A stretch of 64,000 bases of DNA from Nocardioides daeguensis (GCF_019192965.1 NZ_JAHTKU010000021.1:165209-229208), one strand, 5' to 3'; positions 17,065 through 25,398 are shown, numbered from the stretch's first letter. Notes: a model not told the origin generated them from the sequence alone. Numbers and translations are program-made.

Positions 17065-17544
17065 TCAGGCGAGCGCCGCCTCGATGTCACCGGCGAGCTT
17101 GGCCGGCTCGGTGGTGGGCGCGTAGCGGTCGATGACCTCGCCGTCGCGGCCCACCAGGAACTTGGTGAAGTTCCACTTGATGGCGCCGCCGATCAGCCCG
17201 CCCCGCTCCTTCTTCAGCCACTGGTAGAGGGGGTGGGCCTCCTTCCCGTTGACGTCGATCTTCGCGAACATCGGGAACGAGACGCCGTAGTTGCGCTGGC
17301 AGAACTCCGCGATCTCGTCCTCGGTGCCGGGCTCCTGGTGGGCGAACTGGTCGCACGGGAAGCCGAGGATCGTGAAGCCGCGCTCGCCGTACTGGTCGTA
17401 CAGCTCCTGCAGGCCCTGGTACTGGGGGGTCAGGCCGCACTTCGAGGCCGTGTTGACGACGAGCACCACGGTCCCGTCGTACGACGCCAGGTCGGTCTCC
17501 CGGCCGTCGATCGCGGTGGCCTTGAAGTCGTGGAGGGAGGTCAT
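17065..17544 (-). CDS. Glutathione peroxidase family (Cys-type thiol peroxidase)
   Basis: 159 residues with the GPx fold motifs: peroxidatic Cys36 in NTASKCGLTPQY (Cys, not selenocysteine), the FPCDQF motif with a possible resolving Cys, and WNFTKFLV near 130. Non-selenium bacterial members usually reduce peroxides with thioredoxin or mycothiol-linked partners rather than glutathione. Start ATG 17544 overlaps the stop of the upstream membrane protein gene by 4 bp, so it belongs to the same transcript. An upstream frame to 17583 is open but has no better start signal; GGAGG sits 5 bp before ATG 17544. Confidence 0.93.
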   Translation of the reverse strand: MTSLHDFKATAIDGRETDLASYDGTVVLVVNTASKCGLTPQYQGLQELYDQYGERGFTILGFPCDQFAHQEPGTEDEIAEFCQRNYGVSFPMFAKIDVNGKEAHPLYQWLKKERGGLIGGAIKWNFTKFLVGRDGEVIDRYAPTTEPAKLAGDIEAALA

Positions 17545-17981
17545 GCTGGCAGTGTGGCACGCACGACGCGGCGCTGGCGCCACAGCAGCAGCCCGAGCAG
17601 GAGCACGATCGTGTCGACGACCCCGATGATCACCCAGCCCAGCGGGGAGGCGTGTGCACCGTCGACGCGCTGCGCCGACGGCTTGCCCGGCAGCACCCGC
17701 ACCCCGATCTCGCCGTTCTCCTCGGCCGCCTGCCAGGCGGCGCGGTCGACCTCGGCGGGCCAGGTGCGGCGCTGCGGGTCGATGTCCTCAGGGAGGCGGA
17801 AGCGGACGACGTAGTGGGGGTCGGTGGCCTCCCGCAGGACGTCGGTGGCGCTCACCTCCGCGGTCACCTCGCGCCCGTCGCGGGCGAGCTCCCAGCGCTG
17901 CCAGGCCTGGTGGGCGGCGGGGAGGTTGACGAGCAGGGCGACCAGCACCAGCGCGGCCAGCACGCCGCGTCCACCCTCCAC
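17541..17981 (-). CDS. Small membrane protein, DUF3592-like
   Basis: 146 residues with one hydrophobic helix at each end (about 6-22 and 113-131) and a beta-rich middle of about 90 residues between them, the layout of DUF3592-type proteins. The middle segment (TAEVSATDVLREATDPHYVVRFRLPEDI) would lie outside or in the periplasm-like space. Function is unknown. It overlaps glutathione peroxidase downstream by 4 bp and follows the nitroreductase gene by 1 bp, so the three form an operon. Confidence 0.78.
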   Translation of the reverse strand: MEGGRGVLAALVLVALLVNLPAAHQAWQRWELARDGREVTAEVSATDVLREATDPHYVVRFRLPEDIDPQRRTWPAEVDRAAWQAAEENGEIGVRVLPGKPSAQRVDGAHASPLGWVIIGVVDTIVLLLGLLLWRQRRVVRATLPA

Positions 17982-17982
17982 C

Positions 17983-18600
17983 TCAGTCGCGCTCCGCGAC
18001 CGTCCGACCGGAGGGCGCCAGGCCGGGCCACGGGACGCCCCAGGTGCCGAACGCCGTCTCCGTCAACGGCCGCCGGTGGCGCTCGCGGTGGTCGCGCTCC
18101 GCGTCGCGCTCGGAGACCTCCGCCGGGTTCCCGCGGACACCGACCGCGATGCCGGCCAGGACCCGCGCCGTGTCGGGGATGCCGAGGCCGGCGGCGACGG
18201 CGTCGTGGTCGAAGCCGCCGAACTGGTGGGCGTGCAGGCCCATCGCCTGCGCCTGCAGGGTGAGGTGCGCCGAGGCCTGGCCGACGTCGTGGGTCGGGAT
18301 GAGCACGTCGCTGAGCTCGACGCCGTCCTGGCCCAGCTCCACCACCGACAAGAAGACGACCGAGGCTCGCGGCACCCAACCGGAGTTGCCGCGGCTCAGG
18401 TGCGGCACCAGCACCCGATGGGCGGCGCTCCCCCGGACCGCCACGACGTAGCGCCACGGCTGGCGGTTGCCCGAGCTCGGCGCCCACTGGGCCGCCTCGA
18501 GGAGGCGCGTGATCTCCGCGTCGGTGAGCTGGTGCTGCGCGTCGAAGACGCTCGGGCTCCAGCGGGACCGCAGCGGCTCGGCGATGTCGACCGGGTTCAT
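17983..18600 (-). CDS. Nitroreductase family FMN oxidoreductase
   Basis: 205 residues. The N-terminal RSRWSPSVFD and AAQWAPSSGNRQPWRYVV segments are the FMN-phosphate and isoalloxazine binding signatures of the nitroreductase fold; the C-terminal GIPDTARVLAGIAVGVRG completes it. It should reduce nitro groups, quinones or similar with NAD(P)H. It heads a three-gene run with the DUF3592-like protein and glutathione peroxidase, suggesting a role in oxidative or electrophile stress. Physiological substrate is not predictable. Confidence 0.88.
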   Translation of the reverse strand: MNPVDIAEPLRSRWSPSVFDAQHQLTDAEITRLLEAAQWAPSSGNRQPWRYVVAVRGSAAHRVLVPHLSRGNSGWVPRASVVFLSVVELGQDGVELSDVLIPTHDVGQASAHLTLQAQAMGLHAHQFGGFDHDAVAAGLGIPDTARVLAGIAVGVRGNPAEVSERDAERDHRERHRRPLTETAFGTWGVPWPGLAPSGRTVAERD

Positions 18601-18619
18601 GGCACGAGTATCGCGCGCC

Positions 18620-19360
18620 TCAGGGCCAGCGCAGCGTGCCCAGCGCCCGGATCGCGCTGACCGCCGACTGCATCGGCAGCTCGAACCGCAGCTCGCCGGC
18701 TCCGACCTCGATCCACGCAGGTCCGGCCGACAGGTCGGCGTGCCAGGTCGTGTCGTCGGTGACCTCGCCCGGCGCGAGGTAGAGGTCGAAGGCCTCCCAC
18801 CACTCGATCTCGCCGGCCTCGCCTCGGCGCATCTGCTCGACCAGGTCGTAGCGTCCGGGCCCCTCGTGTCCCGGTACGGCGAGCGACAGCTCGCTCAACG
18901 TCGTGCTCCCGAGCGGGACCGGGTCGAGGGCCTCGGCGCGGACCAGCAGCCAGCCGGGGCGCTCCTCCACCGAGACCGGCAGCTCGAGCTCGACGTCGCC
19001 CTGCTCACCACCGCTGACGGTGAGGGTGACCCGGCCGGTGGCCTGCTCGGCGAGCCGCTCGCGACGCTGCGCCACCTCGCGGGCGGCGACGTTCTCGGGC
19101 CGGGCGTCGGTGACCTTGCGCGACCACTGCTCGGGCAGCACGGCCTCGAAGGTGGAGGTGCCGAGCTCCTCCTGGGTACGGCGACCGATCTCCTGGAGCT
19201 CGGCGCGCGCCCGCTCGCGCTCCTGGTTGTCGGTGGTCAGCAGCTCGGTCTTCTTGGCCTCGGCCCATTCCCGGCCCAGCTTGGCGATGTCCTTCCAGCC
19301 CACCCGGGGAACCCTAGGGGCATCGAGCCCGCGGGACGAGTCGAATGGGGAACTCGGCAC
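18620..19360 (-). CDS. Hypothetical protein
   Basis: Up to 246 residues from GTG 19360; a GTG at 19303 (VGWKDIAKLGREWAEAKK) is an alternative start close to the first recognisable helix. The first half is a charged helix rich in Glu, Arg and Ala, possibly coiled coil (EAKKTELLTTDNQERERARAELQ in two pieces); the second half is beta-rich with conserved-looking tryptophans (WWEAFDLYL, TWHADLSAGPAW). No signal peptide or membrane helix. I do not recognise the family. The stop is 19 bp upstream of the nitroreductase start, so cotranscription is possible. Confidence 0.65.
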   Translation of the reverse strand: MPSSPFDSSRGLDAPRVPRVGWKDIAKLGREWAEAKKTELLTTDNQERERARAELQEIGRRTQEELGTSTFEAVLPEQWSRKVTDARPENVAAREVAQRRERLAEQATGRVTLTVSGGEQGDVELELPVSVEERPGWLLVRAEALDPVPLGSTTLSELSLAVPGHEGPGRYDLVEQMRRGEAGEIEWWEAFDLYLAPGEVTDDTTWHADLSAGPAWIEVGAGELRFELPMQSAVSAIRALGTLRWP

Positions 19361-19408
19361 CCCAGGCCCTAGCCCTGGCCCTGGTCCGGACCCGGACCGG
19401 TACGGCGG

Positions 19409-19795
19409 TCAGCGGATCCAGGCCGGCGCGACCGGCTCCCCCGCCCCGTCCCCGAGCGGGGTCGCCAGCCCGGCGGCCGGCCCGGTCACGACGAAGACCG
19501 CGCCGCTCGTCGTACCGATCTGCCGGGGGGTGCCAGCCGGGACGACCACGGTGTCACCGGGTGCGAGGTCGACCGGTTGCGCGTCGAGGACCAGGGTGGC
19601 GGCTCCCTCGAGGAGGTGCCAGGCCTGCTCGACGTCGAAGCTGTGCTCGGGCCCGCGCTGGCCGGCGGCCATGTCGACGCGCCACAGGCTCAACAGCTCG
19701 GAGCCGCCCTGGGTCGGCGAGGCGAGCGTGGTCATCGTGGCGTTGGGGGTCGTGGTGACCCGGGCCTGCGCCCGGGTGGTCTTGGCAGCGGACAT
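19409..19795 (-). CDS. Cupin domain protein
   Basis: 128 residues with one cupin barrel: PEHSFDVEQAWHLLEGAATLVL supplies the first histidine/glutamate-type motif and PGDTVVVPAGTPRQI the second. The second metal-binding motif lacks its usual His, so metal binding is uncertain. It is divergent from a MarR regulator, and inverted and direct TGTCTAT repeats lie between them, so it is probably that regulator's main target. Role may be binding or conversion of a small molecule sensed by MarR (inference). Confidence 0.85.
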   Translation of the reverse strand: MSAAKTTRAQARVTTTPNATMTTLASPTQGGSELLSLWRVDMAAGQRGPEHSFDVEQAWHLLEGAATLVLDAQPVDLAPGDTVVVPAGTPRQIGTTSGAVFVVTGPAAGLATPLGDGAGEPVAPAWIR

Positions 19796-19809
19796 CGCTC
19801 GCTCCTTGA

Positions 19810-19876
19810 ATAGACAATGTGGTTGTCTATCACGCTACGGCGTGGGGTGCGGTATCGTCAACCCGGTTGTCTATCG
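19810..19876. promoter_or_regulatory. MarR operator sites: ATAGACA-N7-TGTCTAT plus repeat GGTTGTCTATC
   Basis: A perfect palindrome (19810-19830) lies 15 bp upstream of the cupin start. Its right half, GGTTGTCTATC (19821-19831), recurs at 19865-19875 just upstream of the MarR start. Two copies covering both divergent promoters fit MarR autoregulation. Confidence 0.6.
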
Positions 19877-19887
19877 AGGGGTGGAGC

Positions 19888-20358
19888 ATGAGCGAACCGG
19901 CATGGCGCGTGGTGCTCCTGCTCGCCGGCGCGTTCCGCGAGGGCGTGGACACGCTCCACGCCGAGCTCGCCGAGCAGGGCCACCCCGAGGCGCGGCCGCT
20001 GCACGGCTTCGCGCTGCAGGCCGTCGGCGCCCGCGGCTGCACCATCAACGAGCTCGGCCAGCGCCTCGGGGTCTCCAAGCAGGCGGCGGCCAAGACCGCC
20101 GCAGGGCTGGAGAAGGCCGGCTACCTCGCGCGAGAGCCGGTCCCCGGCGACCGGCGCGCCGTGCTGCTACGGCGTACCCCCCGCGCCGACGACCTGCTGG
20201 CCGCGAGCGAGGCAGGCTTCGAGCACGTCGCGCAGCGGTGGCGTCGCGAGCTCGGCGCCGCCCGCTACGACGACCTGGTGGACGCGCTGACCCGGATCGC
20301 CGGCGACGGCCCGCTCGGCGACCTGCCCGGCTGGCTCACCCAGCGCCCCTCGTCCTGA
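19888..20358 (+). CDS. MarR family transcriptional regulator
   Basis: 156 residues with the winged helix: INELGQRLGVSKQAAAKTAAGLEKAGYLAREP is helix 3, recognition helix and start of the wing, and VPGDRRAVLLRRT the wing tip. N- and C-terminal helices would form the dimer. ATG 19888 was chosen because an upstream in-frame start (19819) would put the operator repeats inside the gene; GAGG lies in front. Divergent from the cupin gene, which is the probable target. Confidence 0.9.
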   Translation: MSEPAWRVVLLLAGAFREGVDTLHAELAEQGHPEARPLHGFALQAVGARGCTINELGQRLGVSKQAAAKTAAGLEKAGYLAREPVPGDRRAVLLRRTPRADDLLAASEAGFEHVAQRWRRELGAARYDDLVDALTRIAGDGPLGDLPGWLTQRPSS

Positions 20359-20392
20359 CCCGACGCCGGCCGAGAGCCCACGAGAGCCGGTC

Positions 20393-20974
20393 TCAGCGCG
20401 GTGCCCGACGCGAAAGGCCGAGCAGCAGCGCCGCCGCGGCGAGGAGCCCGACCCCGACCCCGACCTGCCACCACTCCGCGCCGACCCGGGCCGCTCCCGA
20501 CGGCTCCGCCGACCGCGCACCCGCCGTTGCGCCGGCGTCCCCACCAGCCGTGGTCCCGGCGGCCCGTTCGGGGCCGGACGCGCTCGGCGCAGGAGCCCGC
20601 GGGGTGAGCGGTCCGTCGCCGACGACGAAGGACAGCTGGCCGGTCACCGGATGACCGTCCACCGACACGACGCGGAAGGCCAGCGCGTACGTGCCGGGAC
20701 CCCCCGAGCCCAACGTGGCGCGGACCTCGCGACCGGCCACCGACGGCTCCCCCACATCGGTCCGCGAGCCGTCAGGACCGGTCACCACGACGTACGCCGG
20801 CGCGCTGATGTCGGCGCTGAAGGTCAGCACCGCACTGTCGGGCAGCGCGGCCAGTCGCGCGCCGCTGCCCGGCGTGCTGGAGACCAGGGCCGCGTGCGCG
20901 AAGGCGGGTGGCGTGGCGAGCGAGACCGCGCAGAGCACGACGAGCAGGGCCGCCAGCCGCGTGCCGGGCCTCAT
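20393..20974 (-). CDS. CopC-domain copper resistance/trafficking protein
   Basis: 193 residues: a Sec signal peptide (LAALLVVLCAVSLATPPAFA, cut before HAALVSSTPG), a CopC beta-barrel (residues about 28-125, ending VVSVDGHPVTGQLSFVV), an Ala/Gly linker and a C-terminal membrane helix (VGVGVGLLAAAALLLGL). The N-terminal His after the signal peptide and the DGHP histidine match Cu(II) ligands of CopC. Its start overlaps the DyP peroxidase stop by 4 bp (TCATGA read from plus), so it is the last gene of a four-gene copper operon. CopC proteins bind copper outside the membrane and pass it on. Confidence 0.9.
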   Translation of the reverse strand: MRPGTRLAALLVVLCAVSLATPPAFAHAALVSSTPGSGARLAALPDSAVLTFSADISAPAYVVVTGPDGSRTDVGEPSVAGREVRATLGSGGPGTYALAFRVVSVDGHPVTGQLSFVVGDGPLTPRAPAPSASGPERAAGTTAGGDAGATAGARSAEPSGAARVGAEWWQVGVGVGLLAAAALLLGLSRRAPR

Positions 20975-22236
20975 GAGTCCGCCACGCCGTCGTCGGCTCC
21001 CTCGAGCAGGGTCTGGCCGACGTATCCGCCCGCGGGGGCCGCCGGCGGGACGGCGTACACCGCGGAGCCGACGGTCGTGACCCAGGCGTTGAGCCGGTCC
21101 AGCTCGTCGAGACGCTGCTGGACCGGCACGAACTGGCGCGCGAGGTCGGCGGCGTAGGCGAGGAAGAGCAGGCCGCTGTCCTCGCCGGTGGAGCGCCGCG
21201 GGTCGGGCTCGGTGTAGTTGTAGGCGCGGCGCAGGAACCGCTGCGTCGGGTCGCTGCTGCGCGCCCGCGCGACATGGCTGGCCGGGTCGATCACCGGCAG
21301 CCCGAGATGGTCGGTCGCCGAGAAGTCGGGGGCGTCGAACTCGTCGGTCCCGGTCAGCGGAGCGCCCGTGTCGAGTCGTCGCCCGATGACGCCCTCCCGG
21401 CCGGCCCGGTCGACGCGGTCCCAGCGGTCGAGCTGCATCCGGATCCGTCGTACGACCAGGAAGGTCCCGCCGGCGAAGGGATCGGTGTCGGACGTCTGCG
21501 TCCACACCAGCGGCGCGAAGTCCGGGTCGGCCTCGGTGGGGTTGACCGTGCCGTCGACCTGACCCATCAGGTTGCGCGAGGTGGTCCCCTCCGGCACGGT
21601 GCCGCGCGCGGTGCGGAAGCCGTGCTGGATCCAGCGGACCTCGGCGAAGGGACGGGCGTCCTTGAGCAGCATCCGCCGCGCGTGCGCCAAGGTGACCGGG
21701 TCGTCGCAGCAGATCTGCGCGACCACGTCGGTCTGGGACCACTGCTCCTCCAGCTCGTCGCGACTGAACGCGGGGAGCTCCTCCAGGACCGGACGACGCT
21801 GCGCCGGGACGAGCGTGCGCAGGACCTGCGGGCCGAACCCGAAGGTGACCGTCAGCCGTGCCGGGTGCAGCGCGAGGTCCGGCTCGGTGTCCGCGAGCGC
21901 GGGCCGCCCGGCGCCGAGCCGGGCCGCGTCGTCGCTCAGCAGCCGCATCATCCGGGCCAGGTCGCGGCGACCGGCCCCCGGCTTGAGGTCCCAGCCCACC
22001 AGGGCGAGGTGCGCCTGGGGGGTGGTGGCGATGCCGGTCTGGTGCCGACCGAGCGCCGGAACGGTCTGCGCGCCCGCGGGCGGCCCGACCACCGTGGTCG
22101 GGCCGCTCGCAGCCGGAGGGGCGGGTGCGGTCGCGGCCACGGCGGTCGCGGCGCTCCACCCCACCCCGGCGCCGCCGAGAGCGGCGGCGCCGGTGCGCAG
22201 CAGGTTCCGACGGTCCCAGCGGGGACCGCCGGCCAT
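20971..22236 (-). CDS. Dye-decolorising (DyP-type) heme peroxidase, Tat-exported
   Basis: 421 residues. The N-terminus (WDRRNLLRTGAAALGGAGVG...) is a twin-arginine signal, so the protein is exported folded with heme. The DyP signature GQVDGTVNP carries the distal aspartate of the GxxDG motif; the proximal histidine region and the C-terminal NYTEPDP/GLLFLAYAADL segment are also typical of class A (EfeB-like) members. Placed between PCu(A)C and CopC genes with 1-4-bp overlaps, it resembles the Streptomyces lividans DtpA locus, where a DyP peroxidase takes part in copper delivery to a radical oxidase. An iron-uptake EfeB role is less likely since efeU and efeO are absent here. Confidence 0.92.
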   Translation of the reverse strand: MAGGPRWDRRNLLRTGAAALGGAGVGWSAATAVAATAPAPPAASGPTTVVGPPAGAQTVPALGRHQTGIATTPQAHLALVGWDLKPGAGRRDLARMMRLLSDDAARLGAGRPALADTEPDLALHPARLTVTFGFGPQVLRTLVPAQRRPVLEELPAFSRDELEEQWSQTDVVAQICCDDPVTLAHARRMLLKDARPFAEVRWIQHGFRTARGTVPEGTTSRNLMGQVDGTVNPTEADPDFAPLVWTQTSDTDPFAGGTFLVVRRIRMQLDRWDRVDRAGREGVIGRRLDTGAPLTGTDEFDAPDFSATDHLGLPVIDPASHVARARSSDPTQRFLRRAYNYTEPDPRRSTGEDSGLLFLAYAADLARQFVPVQQRLDELDRLNAWVTTVGSAVYAVPPAAPAGGYVGQTLLEGADDGVADS

Positions 22237-22871
22237 CAGTGCTCGCCGCCCATCTCGCCCATGTCGCCGCCCATGTCGCCGCCCATGTCGCCGCCCATGT
22301 CGCCGTTCCCCTGGGTGGCACCGTTCTGGTAGTTCTCGTCGGCGCCGGTGAACGGCTTGACCGTGGCCTCGATCGTCTTGGTCGAGCCGTCACCCAGGGA
22401 CAAGGTGATCTCGACCGTGGCACCGGCGGCCAGGGAGCGGGTGAGCCCCATCAGCATGATGTGGTCACCGCCCGGCGCCAGCTCGAGGGTCCCGCCCGCG
22501 GGCAGGACGAAGCCGCCGTCCTTGGGCTGCATCGCCATCGAGCCGTCGGCGTTCTGGACGGTCTCGTGCAGCTCGGTGAGCTCGTTGACCGTGGACGTCG
22601 CCCCGACCACCGTGATCTCACGGTCGCTGTCGTTGACCAGGACCGCGAAGGCGCCGGTCATCTTGTCCTGCTCGGTCGCGGCCTTGACCCACGGGTCGGT
22701 GACGCCGAGTGCGTCGGCGTCGCTCGCGGCCGGTGAGGCCGAGGTGTCCGCGCTCGCGGCCCCGGTCGTGGAGTCGGCGGCGCTGGTGGAGTCGTCGCCA
22801 CAGGCGGCGAGGGCGGGGATCAGCAGGGCGCACAGCAGGACGGCGGCCAGGTTCGACTTGTGCTGGTACAT
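22236..22871 (-). CDS. PCu(A)C-type copper chaperone lipoprotein with MGGD repeat tail
   Basis: 211 residues. A lipoprotein signal (AVLLCALLIPALAAC) anchors it at Cys24. The PCu(A)C domain covers about residues 55-180, with the copper motif HETVQNADGSMAMQPK (His and Met ligands) and HIMLMGLTRSL (second His and Met ligands). The tail is a Met/Asp/Gly/His repeat (DMGGDMGGDMGGDMGEMGGEH read in parts), likely an extra copper-binding arm. It hands Cu(I) to cuproproteins such as cytochrome oxidase. Its stop overlaps the DyP start by 1 bp. Confidence 0.92.
   Translation of the reverse strand: MYQHKSNLAAVLLCALLIPALAACGDDSTSAADSTTGAASADTSASPAASDADALGVTDPWVKAATEQDKMTGAFAVLVNDSDREITVVGATSTVNELTELHETVQNADGSMAMQPKDGGFVLPAGGTLELAPGGDHIMLMGLTRSLAAGATVEITLSLGDGSTKTIEATVKPFTGADENYQNGATQGNGDMGGDMGGDMGGDMGEMGGEH
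22261..22308 (+). repeat. 12-bp tandem repeat in the chaperone gene tail
   Basis: ATGTCGCCGCCC repeated three times perfectly plus a diverged fourth copy; on the coding strand this gives the MGGD tail repeat. In-frame 12-bp units can expand or contract without breaking the gene, changing the number of Met ligands. Confidence 0.8.
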
Positions 22872-22964
22872 CAGGTCTTCTCGATTCGTGTCCGGGCGCG
22901 ACGGAGCGCGCCACGATGAGCGCAGGCGCGCACGCCGGCGCCGCCCCTGGGGGGCCGGACCGAG

Positions 22965-23573
22965 TCAGTGCGCGTAGCGCGGGGATGGATGCGGGTGCAG
23001 CCCGCGGCGCGGTGGTCCGCGCGGAGCCGCGGTCGATCCGGAGGTCTGGGAGCGGGCGACGAGTCCGACGCCCCTCACGCGCGCACGGACACCGTGCGGA
23101 ACCCGGGCCTGCCCCAGCAGCGGCAGCAGCAGCCAGGCGAGAGCGGACCAGATCGCGGCGACGAGGGCCCGGTCCATCCCGGCCGCCACGAAGGTGGTGG
23201 CGAGGACGACCACGAGATGGGTCAGCACCATCGGTACGGGCAGGAGCGCGTGGGCGCTCATCGCCGGCTCGCCCACGGCGTGGGCGTGCTGGTGCACGCC
23301 GGCCGGCGCCATCATCAGAGTCAGGTGGCCGACGGCCTGAGCGACGATCGCGGTCGCGGCCAGGCGGGGGACGTCGACGGTGCCGATCCGGGTCGACACG
23401 ATCGCGAGCGGCAGCGTGACCGCCACGACCGCGAGCCCGGGCACCACCGTCACGGAGCCACCGGCGAGCGCGTGGGCGACCAGGGCGCCGAACGCCGCCA
23501 CCAGGCCCGCGGTGAGACCGCGGGCAGCGCGGAACCGGCGCCCGGAGGCGTGCGCGGCGCGTGCGGCGTACAT
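22965..23573 (-). CDS. Integral membrane protein of the copper cluster
   Basis: 202 residues with about five hydrophobic helices, a His-rich loop (GVHQHAHAVGEPAMSAH) between helices 3 and 4, and an Arg/Pro/His-rich tail (GLHPHPSPRYAH at the end). The histidine and methionine content of the loop fits a metal-handling role. It precedes the PCu(A)C gene by 93 bp and is probably first in the operon with PCu(A)C, DyP and CopC. The family is not recognised with certainty. Confidence 0.75.
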   Translation of the reverse strand: MYAARAAHASGRRFRAARGLTAGLVAAFGALVAHALAGGSVTVVPGLAVVAVTLPLAIVSTRIGTVDVPRLAATAIVAQAVGHLTLMMAPAGVHQHAHAVGEPAMSAHALLPVPMVLTHLVVVLATTFVAAGMDRALVAAIWSALAWLLLPLLGQARVPHGVRARVRGVGLVARSQTSGSTAAPRGPPRRGLHPHPSPRYAH

Positions 23574-23673
23574 CGACCCGTTCCCCGTTGACTCGGACGC
23601 ACGGCTGTGCGTCCCTCGCCATGGTAGACAGCGCCCAGCAGCGGCCCGCCGGGCCGTCCCCGGGTGGCCCACG

Positions 23674-24558
23674 TCAGCCGCCCGTGACGCTCTGCCAGGC
23701 GGTGTAGCCGGCGACCAGGACCATGACGAGGGCGAAGGCGACCTGGAGCAGGCGGGCGGGGAGCCGGTCGGCCACCCGCTTGCCCCCGAGCGTCGCGACC
23801 ATCGCGGCTGCGGCGAAGGGCACCACGACCGAGGCGTCGACGTGGGCATCCGCAGCGCGCGAGGCCAGGGCGGTGGCCGAGTTGAGGGCCACGATGACCA
23901 GCGAGGTGCCCACGGCCAGGTGCATCGGCAGGCGCAGCGCCAGCACCAGCGCCGGCACGATCACGAATCCTCCGCCCACGCCGAAGAATCCGGTCAGCAG
24001 GCCGGCCGCCGAGGCGACGAGAAGGGTCGGCACCAGGGGAAGCCGGTCCGCTGCCCCGGCTGTCGCGGCCACGACCCGGGCCGGGGCGGCCACGCGCAGC
24101 GTGGTCGTGGCCGATGCCCGACCGGAGCCGGGCGCAGCGGGCGCGGCGGGCGCCGCCCCGGGCACGCCGGCGCCGTCCCCTGCCCCGGGGCGCCGGCCGC
24201 GGGCGCCGCTGATCATGGCCACCGCCGCGACGACCATCAGAGCGGCGAAGCCGAGCAGAAGCACGTCCTGGTCGACGCGATGGTTGAGCTGGCTCCCCGC
24301 CCAGGTGGCGGGGATCCCGACCAGCCCGAAGACCAGGCCGACGCGCCACCGGACGCGACCGGAGCGCAGGTAGGACAGGGTCCCGACCACCGCGGTCAGG
24401 CCGACGATCACCAGGCTGCTGGTCGTCGCCTCCTGGGCGGACTGGCCCACGACGTACACCAGTGCCGGCACCGTGAGGATGGCTCCGCCGCCACCGAGGC
24501 CGCCGAGGATCGCACCGATCAGCGCACCCAGGGCGAGGATGAGCAGCAGCTCCCCCAT
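23674..24558 (-). CDS. TauE/SafE family sulfite/sulfur-compound exporter
   Basis: 294 residues with two repeats of four helices (about 5-110 and 185-290), each opening with a Gly-rich loop (GALIGAILGGLGGGGAILTVPAL and GLLTGFFGVGGGFVIVPAL, the family hallmark), and an Ala/Gly/Pro linker between. TauE/SafE proteins move sulfite, thiosulfate or organosulfonates. The ATG at 24558 overlaps the stop of the GntR gene (TGATG), so both are cotranscribed. With the rhodanese, CstR-like and persulfide dioxygenase genes next door, export of sulfite or thiosulfate made from sulfane sulfur is the likely job. Confidence 0.9.
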   Translation of the reverse strand: MGELLLILALGALIGAILGGLGGGGAILTVPALVYVVGQSAQEATTSSLVIVGLTAVVGTLSYLRSGRVRWRVGLVFGLVGIPATWAGSQLNHRVDQDVLLLGFAALMVVAAVAMISGARGRRPGAGDGAGVPGAAPAAPAAPGSGRASATTTLRVAAPARVVAATAGAADRLPLVPTLLVASAAGLLTGFFGVGGGFVIVPALVLALRLPMHLAVGTSLVIVALNSATALASRAADAHVDASVVVPFAAAAMVATLGGKRVADRLPARLLQVAFALVMVLVAGYTAWQSVTGG

Positions 24559-25346
24559 CACTCCCACCCCGCGAACCGGGGGGCCATCGCGAAGGAGGGC
24601 GGCTGCGAGCGAGCAAGGTCGCTGACCAGGGCGAACCGGTCACCGCGCACGAGCGTCTGACGCCACTCGACCGGCCGGCCCCGCCACTGCGCGAGCCGGT
24701 CGATGGCCAGGGCGGCGCCCCGGGCGTCGAGTCCGAGGAGCGATCGCTCGGCCGCCGTGGGGACGACGGCCCGGACCTCCTCGCGGCCGCCGGTCAACCG
24801 GATGCCGCAGCGGCGCTCGAGCTCCTCGTAGAGCGAGGTCGCGGTGAAGTCGGCGTCGAGGAGCGGCGCCGCGAGCCGGGCCGGCAGCCAGACCCGGTCG
24901 ATGGCCAGCGGCTCGCTGTCGACGAGCCGGAGTCGCTCGAGGTGGACGAGCGGGGTGGACTCCTCCAGACCCAGGCGGGCGGCGACGATCCCGTCCGCGC
25001 GCGCGTCGAGACGGCGCACCACGCTGCGCTGGCGCCGGCCGGTCGCCTCGACCGAGGCGAAGAGGCTGTAGAGAGTGCCCTGCGGCTGGGTGATCTCGCG
25101 GGCGGCGACCCGGGGCGCCCGCCCACGGCCGGCCTCGACGATGCCCGCCTCACGCAGCGCCCGCAGCGCCTGTCGGACGGTCTGACGACTGACGCCGTAC
25201 TCGGCGACGAGGCTCATCTCGCCGGGGAAGGCGTCGTCGAGCTCGCCGCGCCGCAGCCGGCGCTCGAGGTCCTGGCGGACCTGGGCCCACAGCGGCAGCG
25301 CGCTGGTGCGGTCGACCGGGGTGATCGAACGTGCCCGCCGGTCCAT
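24558..25346 (-). CDS. GntR family regulator, HutC subfamily (UTRA domain)
   Basis: 262 residues: N-terminal GntR winged helix (VAEYGVSRQTVRQALRALRE recognition region, about 40-85) and a C-terminal UTRA ligand domain (about 105-250, with LERLRLVDSEPLAIDRVWLP). It is coupled to the TauE gene downstream and divergent from a rhodanese lipoprotein; the intergenic region holds a perfect ATGTACGTACAT palindrome. UTRA regulators usually bind small organic ligands, so the sulfur signal could be an organosulfur compound. Start ATG 25346 has GAGG 8 bp in front. Confidence 0.9.
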   Translation of the reverse strand: MDRRARSITPVDRTSALPLWAQVRQDLERRLRRGELDDAFPGEMSLVAEYGVSRQTVRQALRALREAGIVEAGRGRAPRVAAREITQPQGTLYSLFASVEATGRRQRSVVRRLDARADGIVAARLGLEESTPLVHLERLRLVDSEPLAIDRVWLPARLAAPLLDADFTATSLYEELERRCGIRLTGGREEVRAVVPTAAERSLLGLDARGAALAIDRLAQWRGRPVEWRQTLVRGDRFALVSDLARSQPPSFAMAPRFAGWE

Positions 25347-25398
25347 CGCACCTCCTCGCTGTCGGTGGGGCTCGGAGTGGGCCGAGCCTGTACGGTAA

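Noticed and set aside
20971..22236. EfeUOB iron-uptake operon based on the DyP (EfeB-like) gene
   Set aside because: No EfeU or EfeO gene is present; the neighbours are copper proteins.
22261..22308. Tandem repeat as a possible CRISPR or origin repeat
   Set aside because: The 12-bp units are in frame within the PCu(A)C gene and encode its MGGD tail; no spacers.
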